Shown in pieces: positions 1-10,375 of a stretch of DNA of 64,000 nucleotides. Source of the DNA: Phlebopus portentosus (lineage: Eukaryota; Basidiomycota; Agaricomycetes; Boletales; Boletinellaceae). The stretch covers positions 1,034,001 through 1,098,000 of the forward strand of contig JAYXKI010000014.1 of NCBI GenBank assembly GCA_037892935.1, given 5' to 3'. How positions within the stretch are numbered: position 1 is the stretch's first letter; every line of letters starts with the position of its first letter. Under the pieces are notes generated by a model, which saw only the letters and a program-made list of their open reading frames with translations, did no database searches and was not told the DNA's origin. Position numbers and translations under genes: made by a program.

Positions 1-641
1 AGAGCTAGGTTCTATGCGAAGCAGCTTCCGCTTCAGGAAGGCCGTAAAGTAGCTTTTCACCCACCGAGTACAGGTGGTGCGGAGGCGGACGAGAATACCT
101 GGATACTTGCTGTTGTAACGCGATGTATAAATCAAGAAAAGAATAGGTAGGTCTCAGAGACTAGTACTGGCCATAATACTCACACGATTTCAGATACGAG
201 GTTCAAGATGCAGAGCCTCAGGAAGATGGACAGCCTGGACAGTACGTGCTGTGCTTGCTTTTATAGGCCGACTGACCTCACTTGATTCCTGTATAGACGC
301 TACTCTTCTAACTTGAAAACTATGATTCCCCTTCCCGATCCTGATGCCCCTCCGAATAGCGCATCCCATCCAAACGCGTATCCTATCTTCAGTACTGGTT
401 CAACGGTCATGGCTTTATATCCGGACACGAGTTGTTTCTACCGTGCAGAAGTTATTGAAGTTGTCGATGCACCTCGTGAGGGCAGGGTAAGTGGGTCATG
501 GTTTGTTGATTGTATTGCATGATTGATTGTGGACTACAGGTTGGTTCAGCGAAGCAAGCGTATCGATTACGGTTTGAAGATGATGATGATCAAGTGCACA
601 CGGTCAAATCACAATGGGTCGTTGAATGGCCTGGCTCGTGA
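1..641 (+). CDS. SGF29: SGF29-type tandem Tudor protein, C-terminal part (SAGA subunit)
   Basis: The 5' end lies outside the window. Exons read as 1-146, 194-241, 297-486 and 540-641, all with GT...AG introns that keep phase. The product starts in a chromatin Tudor fold (GRKVAFHPPSTGG, then TWILAVVTR), passes RYEVQDAEPQ, and holds a second Tudor-like unit (GSTVMALYPDTSCFYRAEVI, then AYRLRFEDDD). It ends in SQWVVEWPGS. The order ALYPDTSCFYRA followed by a Phe/Glu/Asp-rich strand is characteristic of the SGF29 C-terminal double Tudor domain. In the known family this domain binds H3K4me2/3 and brings the SAGA histone acetyltransferase to promoters. The domain end is complete. The N-terminal coiled coil of SGF29 would lie upstream and cannot be seen here. 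Confidence 0.85.
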
Positions 642-942
642 CCTCCACAAAAAACTATCAATTTGTCTATCTGTCCCCTGGATGTTGTTGCCTTTTTAGC
701 ATATCGTAGTTGCCCCTACCTTTTACTGTTCTGTTTAAATCTTGTATTTTGATTCCACGTACCTAATTATGAGCTTGTTCATTTGGTAGTGGTGATCCAC
801 CGTTGAGTCAAAAGTGTGATGTATTAAGTAAAGATCGACGGAAATAGGGGCATGTGATCTTTGAACTGCCAAAAACAGGCAGACGATCGACGTCTATGGA
901 ACCCTCTCGGAGGCGCCCGTGAGGACCCTCGACGTACTCTCC

Positions 943-957
943 ATTCTGGATCATTCG
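943..957 (+). promoter_or_regulatory. Heat-shock element upstream of hsp20
   Basis: Three alternating 5-bp units are visible: TTC at 944-946, GAT (one mismatch to GAA) at 949-951 and TTC at 954-956, each separated by two bases. This is the nTTCnnGAAnnTTCn arrangement bound by trimeric HSF1. It sits about 22 bp upstream of the TATA box, a normal place for an HSF site. Confidence 0.65.
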
Positions 958-977
958 ACCCGACAGACGGCGAAGAC

Positions 978-984
978 TATAAAA
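978..984 (+). promoter_or_regulatory. TATA box of hsp20
   Basis: TATAAAA lies 114 bp before the hsp20 ATG and just downstream of the heat-shock element. It implies a transcript start near 1010 and a leader of about 90 nt. Confidence 0.7.
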
Positions 985-1097
985 TGGCCGTCCAATGCCC
1001 GGACGACCTTATCGAGTTACTGCTCGATAACGTCGCCAACGCTCTCATTCTCATTCGCACCCGCCGTACCAATCCAAACACATCGTAATCGACAACA

Positions 1098-1763
1098 ATG
1101 TCGCTCACCCGCCAATTCCTGCGCGAGTTCCGCCCTCTTTTCCGTATTCTCGAAGAGCCGTTCGGGAGGTCTGCAGCGTATCCAAGACGCAGCGCGGGCT
1201 CGCCGTTCGCCGTATTCAACGACCCGTTCTTCAACAACAATTTCCCGTCCGTATCGGGCATGGGCGTCCCTGCCGTCGACGTCTCCGAGGAGCCTAACGC
1301 CTTCGTCGTCGAAGCGGAGCTTCCTGGCGTCAAGAAGGAGAACGTTGATTTGAGGATAGGGGACAGCGGACAGAGCTTGACCATTGAAGGGAGGACGTTC
1401 ATCCAGTCTTCTCAGCCCTCTGAGGCCGGTGCAACTGCGACTGCGACTGCCCAGGGCTCATCTGAAGGCACGTTGGCAAATGGTAAGCAATAATCATTTC
1501 CCTCAGTTCGGCATTCTTTGAATTTGTTTTACTGACGCTCGACCTAATTAGACGAAGCGAAAGCCGTAACGCAGACGAACAACCAATCGACGCAGCTCAC
1601 GAATGAGCGTACCTTCACTGGCGCCTCTTCCTTCTCTCGTACGATCTGGCTGCCAAAGCGCGTTGACCCGTCGAGCGTCTCTGCGAAACTCGAAGACGGC
1701 ATCCTGAGGGTCCGTGTCCCGAAGGCAGAAGACCAGGAGAGCGTCAAGGTCAACATCGAGTAA
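1098..1763 (+). CDS. Small heat-shock protein, Hsp20/alpha-crystallin family
   Basis: Two exons, 1098-1482 and 1552-1763, give about 198 residues. The N-terminal region (MSLTRQFLREFRPLFRILEE and onward) is Phe/Arg-rich, as in cytosolic class I sHSPs. The alpha-crystallin domain opens with VPAVDVSEEPNAFVVEAELP, contains GVKKENVDLRIGDSGQSLTI, and after the intron closes with SRTIWLPKRVDPSSVSAKLE and GILRVRVPK (the conserved GxLxVxxPK end). A Ser/Ala/Thr-rich loop (residues about 100-145) is inserted inside the domain and carries the intron. The start is the first ATG after the TATA box. The protein is an ATP-independent holdase that keeps unfolding proteins soluble. Heat induction is supported by the heat-shock element. 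Confidence 0.92.
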
Positions 1764-2270
1764 ACGCATCGAAACGAATGGACCTGAAACAAGGATCGGT
1801 TTTTTCTCACTTTCTAAAGCCAAAAGGCGCTCAAGCTCTCAGATTCAAGCTCAAAGATCCTTTTGTTGTACATTTACTCTCATTTCTGAAGTGTTCCCTG
1901 CTACGTTGAATCACGCCCCATCGTAGGAACAGCATGCATGTATTAGTGTAATAACAGCACAAAATTGTAAAATCTATTCCAATTCTTATAATCAAAACAA
2001 CGAAGCGAAGATGCTAGACCGAAGTTAGAGGAAGGACTTTACTCATCGTCATGAGTGAATGAACACATGATAGCATAATAAAAGCTACAAACAGCGCGTG
2101 ATAGTCTATGACGTTAGTAGTGGTACAAGTTAAAATCAAGATCGAAACCCAATACTACAATACTCAAGAAAAGAATATGTATGCAAGCATTGATAGGAAT
2201 GTTATGTAAACCAAACAAGGAGAACCTGACAAGTTGAAAGCATGTACGGACATTCAAAATCGTCGCAGCA
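1764..2270. other. Intergenic between convergent genes
   Basis: AT-rich sequence containing the 3' ends of hsp20 and of the oppositely oriented oxygenase. Several AATAAA-like strings and no credible ORF. Confidence 0.6.
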
Positions 2271-4486
2271 TCAATCATACTTCCCCTTCCCGGCAGCGAA
2301 ATTATTCCCAACCTTCTTCATCAAGAACTCACCATACACAACAGGCTCGTAATGCTTCTCAACGCTTATCGGTTTGTACTCGACATGCGTATGCGAGATG
2401 GGCGTGTAAGGCGTTCGAGGGCTATGAGGCTTTGTCTTGCCCGTTCCTTGCGTCCCGTTTGAGACGGTCGACAGCGAACTGCGGACGCTCATCGAGCCCG
2501 TCGTGGCCTTGTCCGAGTCTGCATCTTCCCCTCCGCTACCGGCACTACTATCTTTGCCATTCTTCACAGGAACCGAATATACAGACGAACTATCTGATGA
2601 GGCAGATGATGGTGGGGCACTTAGGCGGTCCGCTGATGCCAATTCCTTGAGTCTCTGTGCGAGAGTCGCAGCTGACTCGCCTTGGTTGTGATGGCAATGC
2701 GGATAGGGTATATGCGGAGTATGCGGTTGGTACGCGTATGCGGGTTGGATGGAGTCTTTCTGGAGGCGAAGAGCGGTGGCGAGGGGCGCGACTTGTGCAT
2801 CGAAGTTCGGCTCGAAGAAGAAAGGGATTCTAGTATAGGAGAATGGTTGATGAGCAACTCAGCGAGAAGAACCGGGATACTCACGAGACGCTGATCAAAT
2901 GAAAGAAAAATCGAGCTCAGTCAGCTTCTCTTATGATTATATAGACAGGTTGCTTGAGACATACCGATAGTTTGATCCTGTGTGTACAACACGATGTAAA
3001 GTACTCTTATACAGTCCATTCGTCCAAATCTCCCACACTGAATCAGACCAAATCTCATCAACAACAGCCACTCCAAACGCGAACGGAAAAGGTCCAACTC
3101 ACTTTCACCAATATTACAAACAACACACCCCGGCAACGGATCCGCATTGATCCAAACGCCCTCCTCACCATTCGCCTCATCGAGCGTTACTTCACTATCT
3201 TTCTCAGTATTCATCGGCTGACGTGGTCTGTCTGAAGGTTCGACACCTCCGATAAGCGCGCTTGCAGCACTCGGAGCGAGATTGGTTGTTGAAGTCGCAG
3301 GGACCGGCGTTGTGGCGGCATCGTCTAAAATCCCAGTCTGAGGGAGGAAGACTTGGAGCGCGTTCGGTGTTGGGTCTGCAAATAGGAAGCTATAACAAAT
3401 TTAGAATGACGTTTGTCTGATTCGGGTGCGGCGCATAAGATGGCGTACGTTAGGCAGCCATAATCCCTAGAAGATAGAACATCAGCATAGATGTTTATTC
3501 AGGGAACGAACACCGCTGACCTGTGTGCCCCGCATGAGAACCCGTCGAAATCGTTCGGTAGCGGTGGGTATCCTAAGAGCAAGCACAGTCAACAAAGCAA
3601 AGCCCCTTGTACTTTTCACGAAGCAAGAATGAATGCACGCACCAATTACGCGCATAACCCAGAATGAGTTGTCCACTTTGCCCTTCAAATCCAGCCATTC
3701 TTCAGTCGTCATACCCAGGCCAACCGACATCCTGCAGCCAAAAAGACAACTCAACTCCACATCGCGACAGAAGATACCACTCAGCACACTCACGCCTCCA
3801 TTACAATCATCCCAAGCTTCTTCATCTTCTCAACCCACCTCTCGTACTTCTCCTGGAAGCCCGGTACATCCTCATCCTCAGGCCACTGATTCTCGCCATG
3901 CAGAGGCTTATTCTTGTCCGGTCGCTCGACGGGAGCGTAGAAATCTATTCCTTCGTGATTATCGGCTTTGCCATTCGTTACGTTCTCTTTCAATCGTTGG
4001 TAGCCTAGCGAGGAATTAGAGAGAGATCAAGTAGGGATGGAGTATACTCAAACGACGCACCCCTTGCACCGTCTTGGTTCGCCAATCCGATCTTATCTTT
4101 CTCGTCCTGAGGCAAAGCAAAGAAGCGCCTACGTAACAGCACCGACGACACAGATAAGTACTTCTCTCCCTGTATCGCTCGCTCTCAACTTGAACGCACC
4201 TCGCAAGCTCGGAAAGCTCCTCCATCTCCTCCTTCTCAATATAGCTCGAAATATCAAGGTAAAAGAACCCATACGTCAGACATGCCGCGTGGAGGGCCGC
4301 GGCCGTCGAGCGGCGCCCACCGTTGTGGCCTCTTACACGGGCGGAGACGGGCGCGACCCAGGGCGCGATGTCGATGATGGGTAGGGTACGGAGTTTGAAG
4401 TGCGCAGGTGAGTAGGATGATGAAGGCATCGCTGTCGCGGTGCTCGCTGTCGTAGTGATAGTGAAGGGGAAAGCAGGGGAGACCAA
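2271..4486 (-). CDS. 2-oxoglutarate/Fe(II) oxygenase, isopenicillin-N-synthase-like
   Basis: Multi-exon gene. The N-terminal DIOX_N part reads FKLRTLPIIDIAPWVAP, ACLTYGFFYLDIS, RFFALPQDEKDKIGLANQDG and YQRLKENVTNGKADNHEGID. The jelly-roll core has HRD in CGAHRDYGCLTFLF, the distal iron-binding His in STLHRVVH and the cosubstrate RxS in NYRVSIPFFFEPNF. All three metal ligands and the 2OG Arg are therefore present. About 110 Ser/Thr/Pro-rich residues precede the end YGEFLMKKVGNNF. Completing RxS needs a 6-nt exon at 2885-2890 (see findings). Start: the first in-frame ATG at 4486; an ATG 18 codons later (MPSSSYSP) is equally possible. A TATATATA run near 4611-4620 fits as TATA box. Family members oxidise small metabolites; the substrate cannot be told from sequence. 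Confidence 0.9.
2885..2890 (-). other. Six-nucleotide microexon of the 2OG oxygenase
   Basis: On the minus strand the hexamer CGTCTC is preceded by a strong acceptor (gatcag) and followed by a strong donor (gtgagt). The flanking introns are 2891-2964 and 2830-2884. Joining ...TAT CG + CGTCTC + AATCCC... gives Y-R-V-S-I-P-F-F-F, which restores the R-x-S motif that binds 2-oxoglutarate. Skipping the hexamer stays in frame but deletes V-S. Confidence 0.75.
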
Positions 4487-4923
4487 GAGTCTTGGACTAG
4501 TCTATGTGCGGGTGCCTAGTTGTATAGGATAGGAGGTGTTGCGCTGGGCTGGGCTGGGTATAGCTGTATGTATGCTCTCGTTGATCGGCGCCCAGGTGAA
4601 AGCCTTGTTGTATATATACGCGTCTTTGCTCGGAGCACGTTCGTGCCGTCACCACCGCCGTCGGAGTCGGACTCGAGGTATAATTAGCTCCCGTGGATAT
4701 TGATTTTCCTGCCATCAGCTCGGTCGACCTCGGACAGAAGCAATCGTGACAAACTTATTACACAACACAGGCATCGGCTTTAGCAAAGGTGTGATGGTAA
4801 TAGCAGTAAAAAAAGACAATTCAAGTTGGTTCTGAGGTGAGGAGGGAACGACATGCACACACACACACACACATATATATCACTAGTACTCCTGAGTGCG
4901 GTACAATATACCTGAAGGTTATA
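4487..4923. other. Promoter region of the 2OG oxygenase, with CA/TA microsatellite
   Basis: Holds a TATATATA stretch (about 4611-4620) placed for the minus-strand oxygenase. A (CA)n run followed by TATATAT lies at about 4855-4880. A minus-strand ORF at 4497-4715 shows no domain and is separated by a stop, so it is taken as leader sequence. Confidence 0.55.
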
Positions 4924-5329
4924 CAGTGGTTCCTAAAAGTGTTCGGCGTCCCCATATATGAAAAATGATCGACGCAAGCATTTCAGAATCTACCTCCAAA
5001 GTTTTACATACAGTAATGTCAATGTGAAAGCAGGAGGCCCTCAGTATAACCGGCATTTTTGTTGAGGAAATTCATTGTGAAAGGGAGCCTGGGGCGTTCA
5101 GTGATCCGCGGCGATCGACGTGTCTGCTATGTTCATCCCACCTCTAGAGTAAACCATCATATAACTTATAAGCATCACAAATTGCTAGAAAGTGACTCCG
5201 AGTAAACTAAACTACGTACCAAATACATTTAAAAACACAAGGACAAAGTCTCAGTTTGTAAGCTGAGCAGACAGCAACGATCACTTTCCATATACGGGGG
5301 TGCCAAACACACTTTTAGGGAACCACCTG
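4924..5329. mobile_element. Tc1/mariner-type MITE with long terminal inverted repeats
   Basis: The left end CAGTGGTTCCTAAAAGTG and the right end (reverse complement CAGGTGGTTCCCTAAAAGTG) form imperfect terminal inverted repeats. They continue inward for roughly 55-60 bp; for example left TATATGAAAAATGATCGACG pairs with right TATATGGAAAGTGATCGTTG. Both ends are flanked by TA (4922-4923 and 5330-5331), the target duplication of the Tc1/mariner superfamily, whose ends typically start CAGTG. The 406-bp body has no ORF, so it would be a non-autonomous MITE moved by a transposase encoded elsewhere. Confidence 0.85.
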
Positions 5330-6179
5330 TATACATACACCGTGGCCACTAGTACTTTGCATCTGTTTGGTCCACTCAACAGAAAAGAAAAGAAGAAATA
5401 CGATGGATAACGCAAATCAGGCTATGCATCATAGCATACAACAGGCTGCAATTGAAAGTCCGCTCATGGATACGTATGTGCAGGACCTACCCACCTGGAT
5501 ATCAATCCTAAATAGCAGAACTCAGCGCGTGCCAGTCTGTGAAGAATCAGATGCAGATAAATACCAAAAAGACAAAGAAAAAGGAAAATTTGACAAGATG
5601 ATACAGAGGGATACGGGATATGGCTCAGGCTATATATTATTGTAAGTACTACCACCACCACCGACCACAAACACAAACACAAAAACACAAAAAGTACAAG
5701 AAACATCAATAACAACAACCAGCCAAACACTAATTGATAATGGCACGCTGTGCATACATGAATGAATACCGAAGGGGAAGACAAACGAGGATTGCACGGG
5801 ACTTGCTTGGGGGTGCGTGCGAGGGTGCGACGTGAGGTGAGGCATACGGATTTGGACCCGGGTGTTCATACACACATCAACCATGGCTTATGTAGACAAA
5901 TTAAGGGGAAAACCAGACACAGGAAGGAGACAGAAGGAAGCCCGTATGCATGCGGTCCAGGGAAGCCTGGAAATATACCTTAAGAGCAGACGAGTCGGGG
6001 AAATCGGGATGCGAGAACAGAGGATAAAGTGAGGGTGGGAAAGAGAGACAGAGGTGGACGACGACAGAAATATCGCGCGCAAAAGACAGAAGTATTCAGT
6101 ACACAACCGACAAATGCCGACGGAAGTAAAAAGTTAATATTGCGTTGCAATAAGGGTGATAAGGAAAAACGGGTCCGAG
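5330..6179. other. Intergenic downstream of the PP2C gene
   Basis: CA/AC-rich sequence, probably the PP2C 3' UTR and spacer. A 92-codon plus-strand ORF at 5367-5645 begins just outside the MITE. It shows no recognisable motif, so I do not call it a gene. Confidence 0.5.
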
Positions 6180-8677
6180 TTAACCCTTGAATGGAGACTC
6201 GCTCCCATCCATTAGGCCCTCGGCTTTGACAACCGGAGATGCTTCATCTCCGCCAGGAGTCGATGATAGCTGTTTCACCTTTATGTCTCCATTCACTAGG
6301 GAAGCTGGCGGAGGCGGCGTCTCGCTCGACCCTACTACCTTTGTCGATATCCCGTTCGACAAGTTCGATTTCTGGGCGGCGCCAAATGCCTGCTGCGCTT
6401 CGTCACCAGGATTACTCATGAGATTATCTTCGTCGTCCTCCTCGTCGTCATCCTCATTGTCTTCCTCGTCGTCTTCCTCGTCTGACGATCCCTGCTCTTT
6501 AGGTGAAGTCGTCCCATCGACCTCTTCGATGCGTGACGTCCCGGGACGCTCGTCGCTCTCTTCGAGTTCCTCAAGTTGAGCTCGCAGACTCTTCGTCATG
6601 TCCGACACAGGTGGGCGAATACCCAGTGCGGTAAGGAACTGATGCTCAGTCGAGTTTTCGTCGAATAAGTCTCCTCCATCTGGCACAAAGCCGTCGCCCG
6701 TATCCATCTCATCGTCGTTTTCCTCGTCCGAATCGTCGGGTGCAAACATCAGTGTTCCATCATCAGAGTTGATACCTGAGCTCGGGTGGAACGTGATACC
6801 CGTTCCGAGCATACTGCGCGCGAATCCACTCAGCGTACCTCCAGGACCTAACGCGCGTCCACCAAATACGCTGGCGATGCCGCCTTCGACGCCGTTGTCC
6901 GAGCCCTCCTCCGAGCCGGATTCATCCTTGGCAAGAAGATCGCGTGCTTGGCGCTCCTCTTGCGCCGCCCTCCTCGCATGGAACGCATTTATACGGCTTG
7001 CAGACCACAGTTGCGGGACCGCCACGGGTGTAGGGTGGCCGTAGTTTCGTTTCACGCGGTCTTCCATCCAGTCGTACCATTGCTCCTTGGTGCGCCCGTT
7101 GAGAATCGCTACAATCAGAACAGTCATGTTGTCACATCCGATACCAGCACGTGAAGTGGTGTCTGGTGCGAGACAGAGATCGCATAGGAACTCGGCAATT
7201 TGTGTGAGCTCCTTGCGCTGGGAGACTTGAAGTCGAACAATATCTATGACCTGTTGTGAAGTAAGGCAATCCCAAATGCCTTCGCAACCATTTTTTTCCA
7301 TTAAGATAAATTTATCCTGGGAAATGCACATGACGCACCATCACATGCAAGAACGAAGAACTCGTCTTCCTCGGTAATCTTGTGTTCTGTCACATCAGGA
7401 TTTGCGGTGATAATTTGCTCCTCGGGGGACAAGGCAGCATTTTTCTTGAACTCGAAGTCGCCAATAGCTCGGGAGAGTGCCAAGTTACCTATAGAAAAGT
7501 AATAGAAACGTTAAGGCTCGTACTTCCCCAAGAGCTTGTGGAGCTAGTGCGCACCATTCACTCGACCGTATTCAACATACCCACCGGCATTCCGAATACG
7601 TGAGAGCTCCGCTAGATAAGGACGAACTTTAATATGAATTCACTATTAGAGGAAAGGGTTTGCTGACATTCATTTACTGGCTTATGGTCATAACTTAAAG
7701 GCAAGACCTCGCCCTTGACACTAAGTACCGCTCGCGAGTCACCCGCATTTGCCTAAGAAGAAAACACATTCAGACACATCCAAACTAATAGCAAAGAGTG
7801 ACGAATGCCTACCACGACGATCCAGCCGTCATCCGTTACTAAAGCAGCAACAGCCGTGCAACCCGACGGATCCCTGAAAAACCGTTGTTCTATCACTCAA
7901 TCCAAGAAATAGATAAGTCGATGGGAATCGACAAATGACTACTGACCAGAACTTACCCGCACGGATGTCGTCATCCGTACCGAGGAAAGCGCGTTTGAGA
8001 GCATCCTTCCATTGATGCTGCGCGTACATCGGCTCGTTGATGAGTCGCTTGTGTACATTCTGCCCTGAGAATTTTGCCACCGTGCCACCTAAAAATGGAC
8101 AGCAAAGAGACAGAGAAACTAAGAATGGGCGATTAAGAAAGAAAGAGAAGAGACGTACCACCATGCCCGTCATACACTGCAAAGAAAGCATTATGCCCTC
8201 CACTCTTGTCTTCCAAGTTTAGCTCGATGGCATGCGCATCTTCCATCGCTGCAGATCATATCCAAATAGATTAGCCTCATAACTTCTAAAAGCACAGGAA
8301 AGGAGTAGCAAAAGCCGAGGAGGAATTGAACCGCCACAACGACCGGAAGTGTGCGATGACTCATGAACACTAGCTTGTCGACCTCATCATCTGCGTAGAA
8401 GGGCAGAAATAACACAAGCGCAAGCAGCACGCAATGACGAAAACGCTGGCCCATGGTTCGGATGCCCTAAACCGCTGGTCAAGCAATAACATGGACAAAG
8501 TAATGGAGATGTCGTCTGCTCCCACCAAATGGCGAAGAAAACTTCCGAGTGGATAAACAAAGGTGCTGCGGACTCACAGATTCGCCAGCCCTGCATCTCG
8601 GACACGCCGAAGAGAAAGCGATCATCCTGGCCTGCTTCTGAATGTTTTTCGGTATCTGCGAAGGTATGGGGAAACAA
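6180..8677 (-). CDS. PP2C-type protein phosphatase (PTC2/PTC3-like)
   Basis: Metal-dependent Ser/Thr phosphatase of the PPM family. In order: [36 protein letters not shown] (metal Asp and Gly), [86 protein letters not shown] (metal Asp and Asn). All catalytic acidic residues are present. A C-terminal tail of about 250 residues has a run of Asp/Glu (minus-strand codons near 6430-6480), as in fungal PTC2/3. The first coding exon is unresolved. Relatives begin with a spliced myristoylated MGQ exon, which I cannot find; the start given ([16 protein letters not shown]) is in frame but overlaps what looks like an intron acceptor at 8656-8657. The intron at 8249-8577 (329 nt) is unusually long. Likely role: down-regulation of stress MAPK and DNA-damage kinases. 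Confidence 0.88.
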
Positions 8678-10375
8678 AGATGAAAGCTAATCAGTGACGC
8701 GTCCTCGAGAAATGTTGCTCGGAAAGTTTTCGAGCGCAGGACGACACATTAGTGGAGTGGGCGCATACCGGGTGATGAAAGAGTTTGACCCTAAGGTAAC
8801 AAGATCCATTTCAGTATGCATGCCCATGAAGAAAGAGAGAAGAAAAAATTTGAGGAGGAAATACGAACCATGGTTGGGAGTCAGGGGACCAGGGAATGTA
8901 TGCGCGGGTAAGATGGCTGGTTTTAAGCGCGCACGATGATGAAGGAGAGACGAAAGAGGATTATGCGTAGGATTCTGGGTGGTCGTGTGCTTGAGATGAG
9001 GATGCGTAGTTGAATGCGGACGGTAAATGAGGAGGACGAGACGAGAGCCAGTGATTGCCTGGGCCAGCTCCAGTAACACCGTAACCGTAACGCATCGCCT
9101 TACTCACCGAGTCACACAAATTTCATCCGACTCATGGCATAATGCTGTCCTAACTCAACAAAAGCGATAATAATCCGAGGACACAAATCCGTATAATCTG
9201 TGCGACGATCAGGTTAGCTGTGTTGTATCTACGCTCTTCTTAGGGTAACAGGCTCGTGCGTTGCTGTACGGCCTCGCTTCCGTGGTTCGGGCCTATACGT
9301 GTCGTGTATACAGATCCGAAATCCGCAGTTTTCATCATCAAAAATCAAAATCTCGGGCGCGCCTCCTCAGGGGCTCAGGTCGTTGCGGAGTACGCGCTGA
9401 GACACATGTACAGTAGTACAGTGTTGCACCGTATCAATCGATCTGCAATGCTTTACGATGACCAGAAGTTTGAGTGAGTCATTAGTAGTCGCGTTGCTCA
9501 AGCTCACGGGCCATTTATTTCGGATATTTTCGACGTATGCTGAGCAGTCTGTGTAACATTCATTCATGAATAAGTATATCGTTCAGTGAGTTGGCTTGAA
9601 TGCTTCTCCCGTGTGACCAATCTCCTATAATCGCTGAATAAAATAAAATAAAAAGAAAATAACAAAGTAGTGATAACAGGCTATTACTTCATACGGAATG
9701 CGCCGATCAACACGCATTTGGACGCGTCTCACTTTGCGTTTGGGAATGACGAACGCGGTGCATTTTTCAGCATTTCTGAGTAAATAAAATATGAATTAAA
9801 TTCCGATATATCATGGTTGATTGAACATGGTCTTCTGCTGTCACTGCGGGTGCGGAAGAAAGAACGATGAAAGCAATGAGAAAATGTGAGAAAGAAAGAG
9901 AGACAGGACCTTGTCCTGCAACTGGACTTCAGGTTGCTCTTGTCGTGTTCGATCTTTCTGGGCTTTTTCTTGCATGGAAAGGACGAGATGATTATGGACG
10001 CGTTGGGAAGACGCGGTGAGTCCGAGTGTAACGAAATAACATTATATGTAAAGGCAAGCAAGAGAGGCAGGACACCTATGTATGTATGGATCACAGGGTA
10101 GCGTAGGGTAGGGACGGGTGGGTGGGTAGCACCAAGTCAAAGTCAGGTCCAGTCCAGTCCCAGTACGTAGCCAGCAGCGCATCCATCCATCCAGTCTCTT
10201 TCCTGCCGCCACCCCTTTCATTCTCCCATCACAGTCCACTTATCCCCTTCCACTTCCTCCTCATCGTCCACCGCATCCACCTCATCGTCTGCTGCCATCC
10301 CCACTTATCCTCCTGTACGTCCGTTTTTACGCCGTCTCATCGTACACAAATCTCGTCTCGCTTGGTCTCGCCTGA
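8678..10375. other. Intergenic, 1.7 kb, PP2C 5' region and histone-fold gene promoter
   Basis: Lies between two divergent genes. The pyrimidine-rich minus-strand stretch at 8690-9080 probably holds the missing PP2C first exon and leader. The rest (9080-10375) is AT-rich and then CT-rich, with only short ORFs showing no domain. No tRNA or repeat structure was seen. Confidence 0.5.

Larger units (their letters stand above)
642..1097. other. Intergenic: SGF29 3' side and hsp20 promoter
   Basis: The first part is T-rich 3'-UTR-like sequence with no convincing ORF. The last 160 bases hold the heat-shock element and TATA box listed separately. Confidence 0.6.

Noticed and set aside
4497..4715. Minus-strand ORF just upstream of the oxygenase as an N-terminal extension
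   Set aside because: Separated by an in-frame stop, contains the TATA-like run and has no family similarity.
5367..5645. 92-codon plus-strand ORF next to the MITE as a transposon gene
   Set aside because: It lies outside the terminal inverted repeats and shows no transposase motif.
6187..6579. Plus-strand Ser-rich ORF
   Set aside because: It is the antisense shadow of the Asp/Glu-rich tail of PP2C (GAC/GAG read backwards gives Ser codons).
8191..8454. MGQ-starting minus-strand frame as the true start of PP2C
   Set aside because: It lies within the intron between the MQGWRI exon and the MEDAH exon, so it cannot be the first exon despite the MGQ start.
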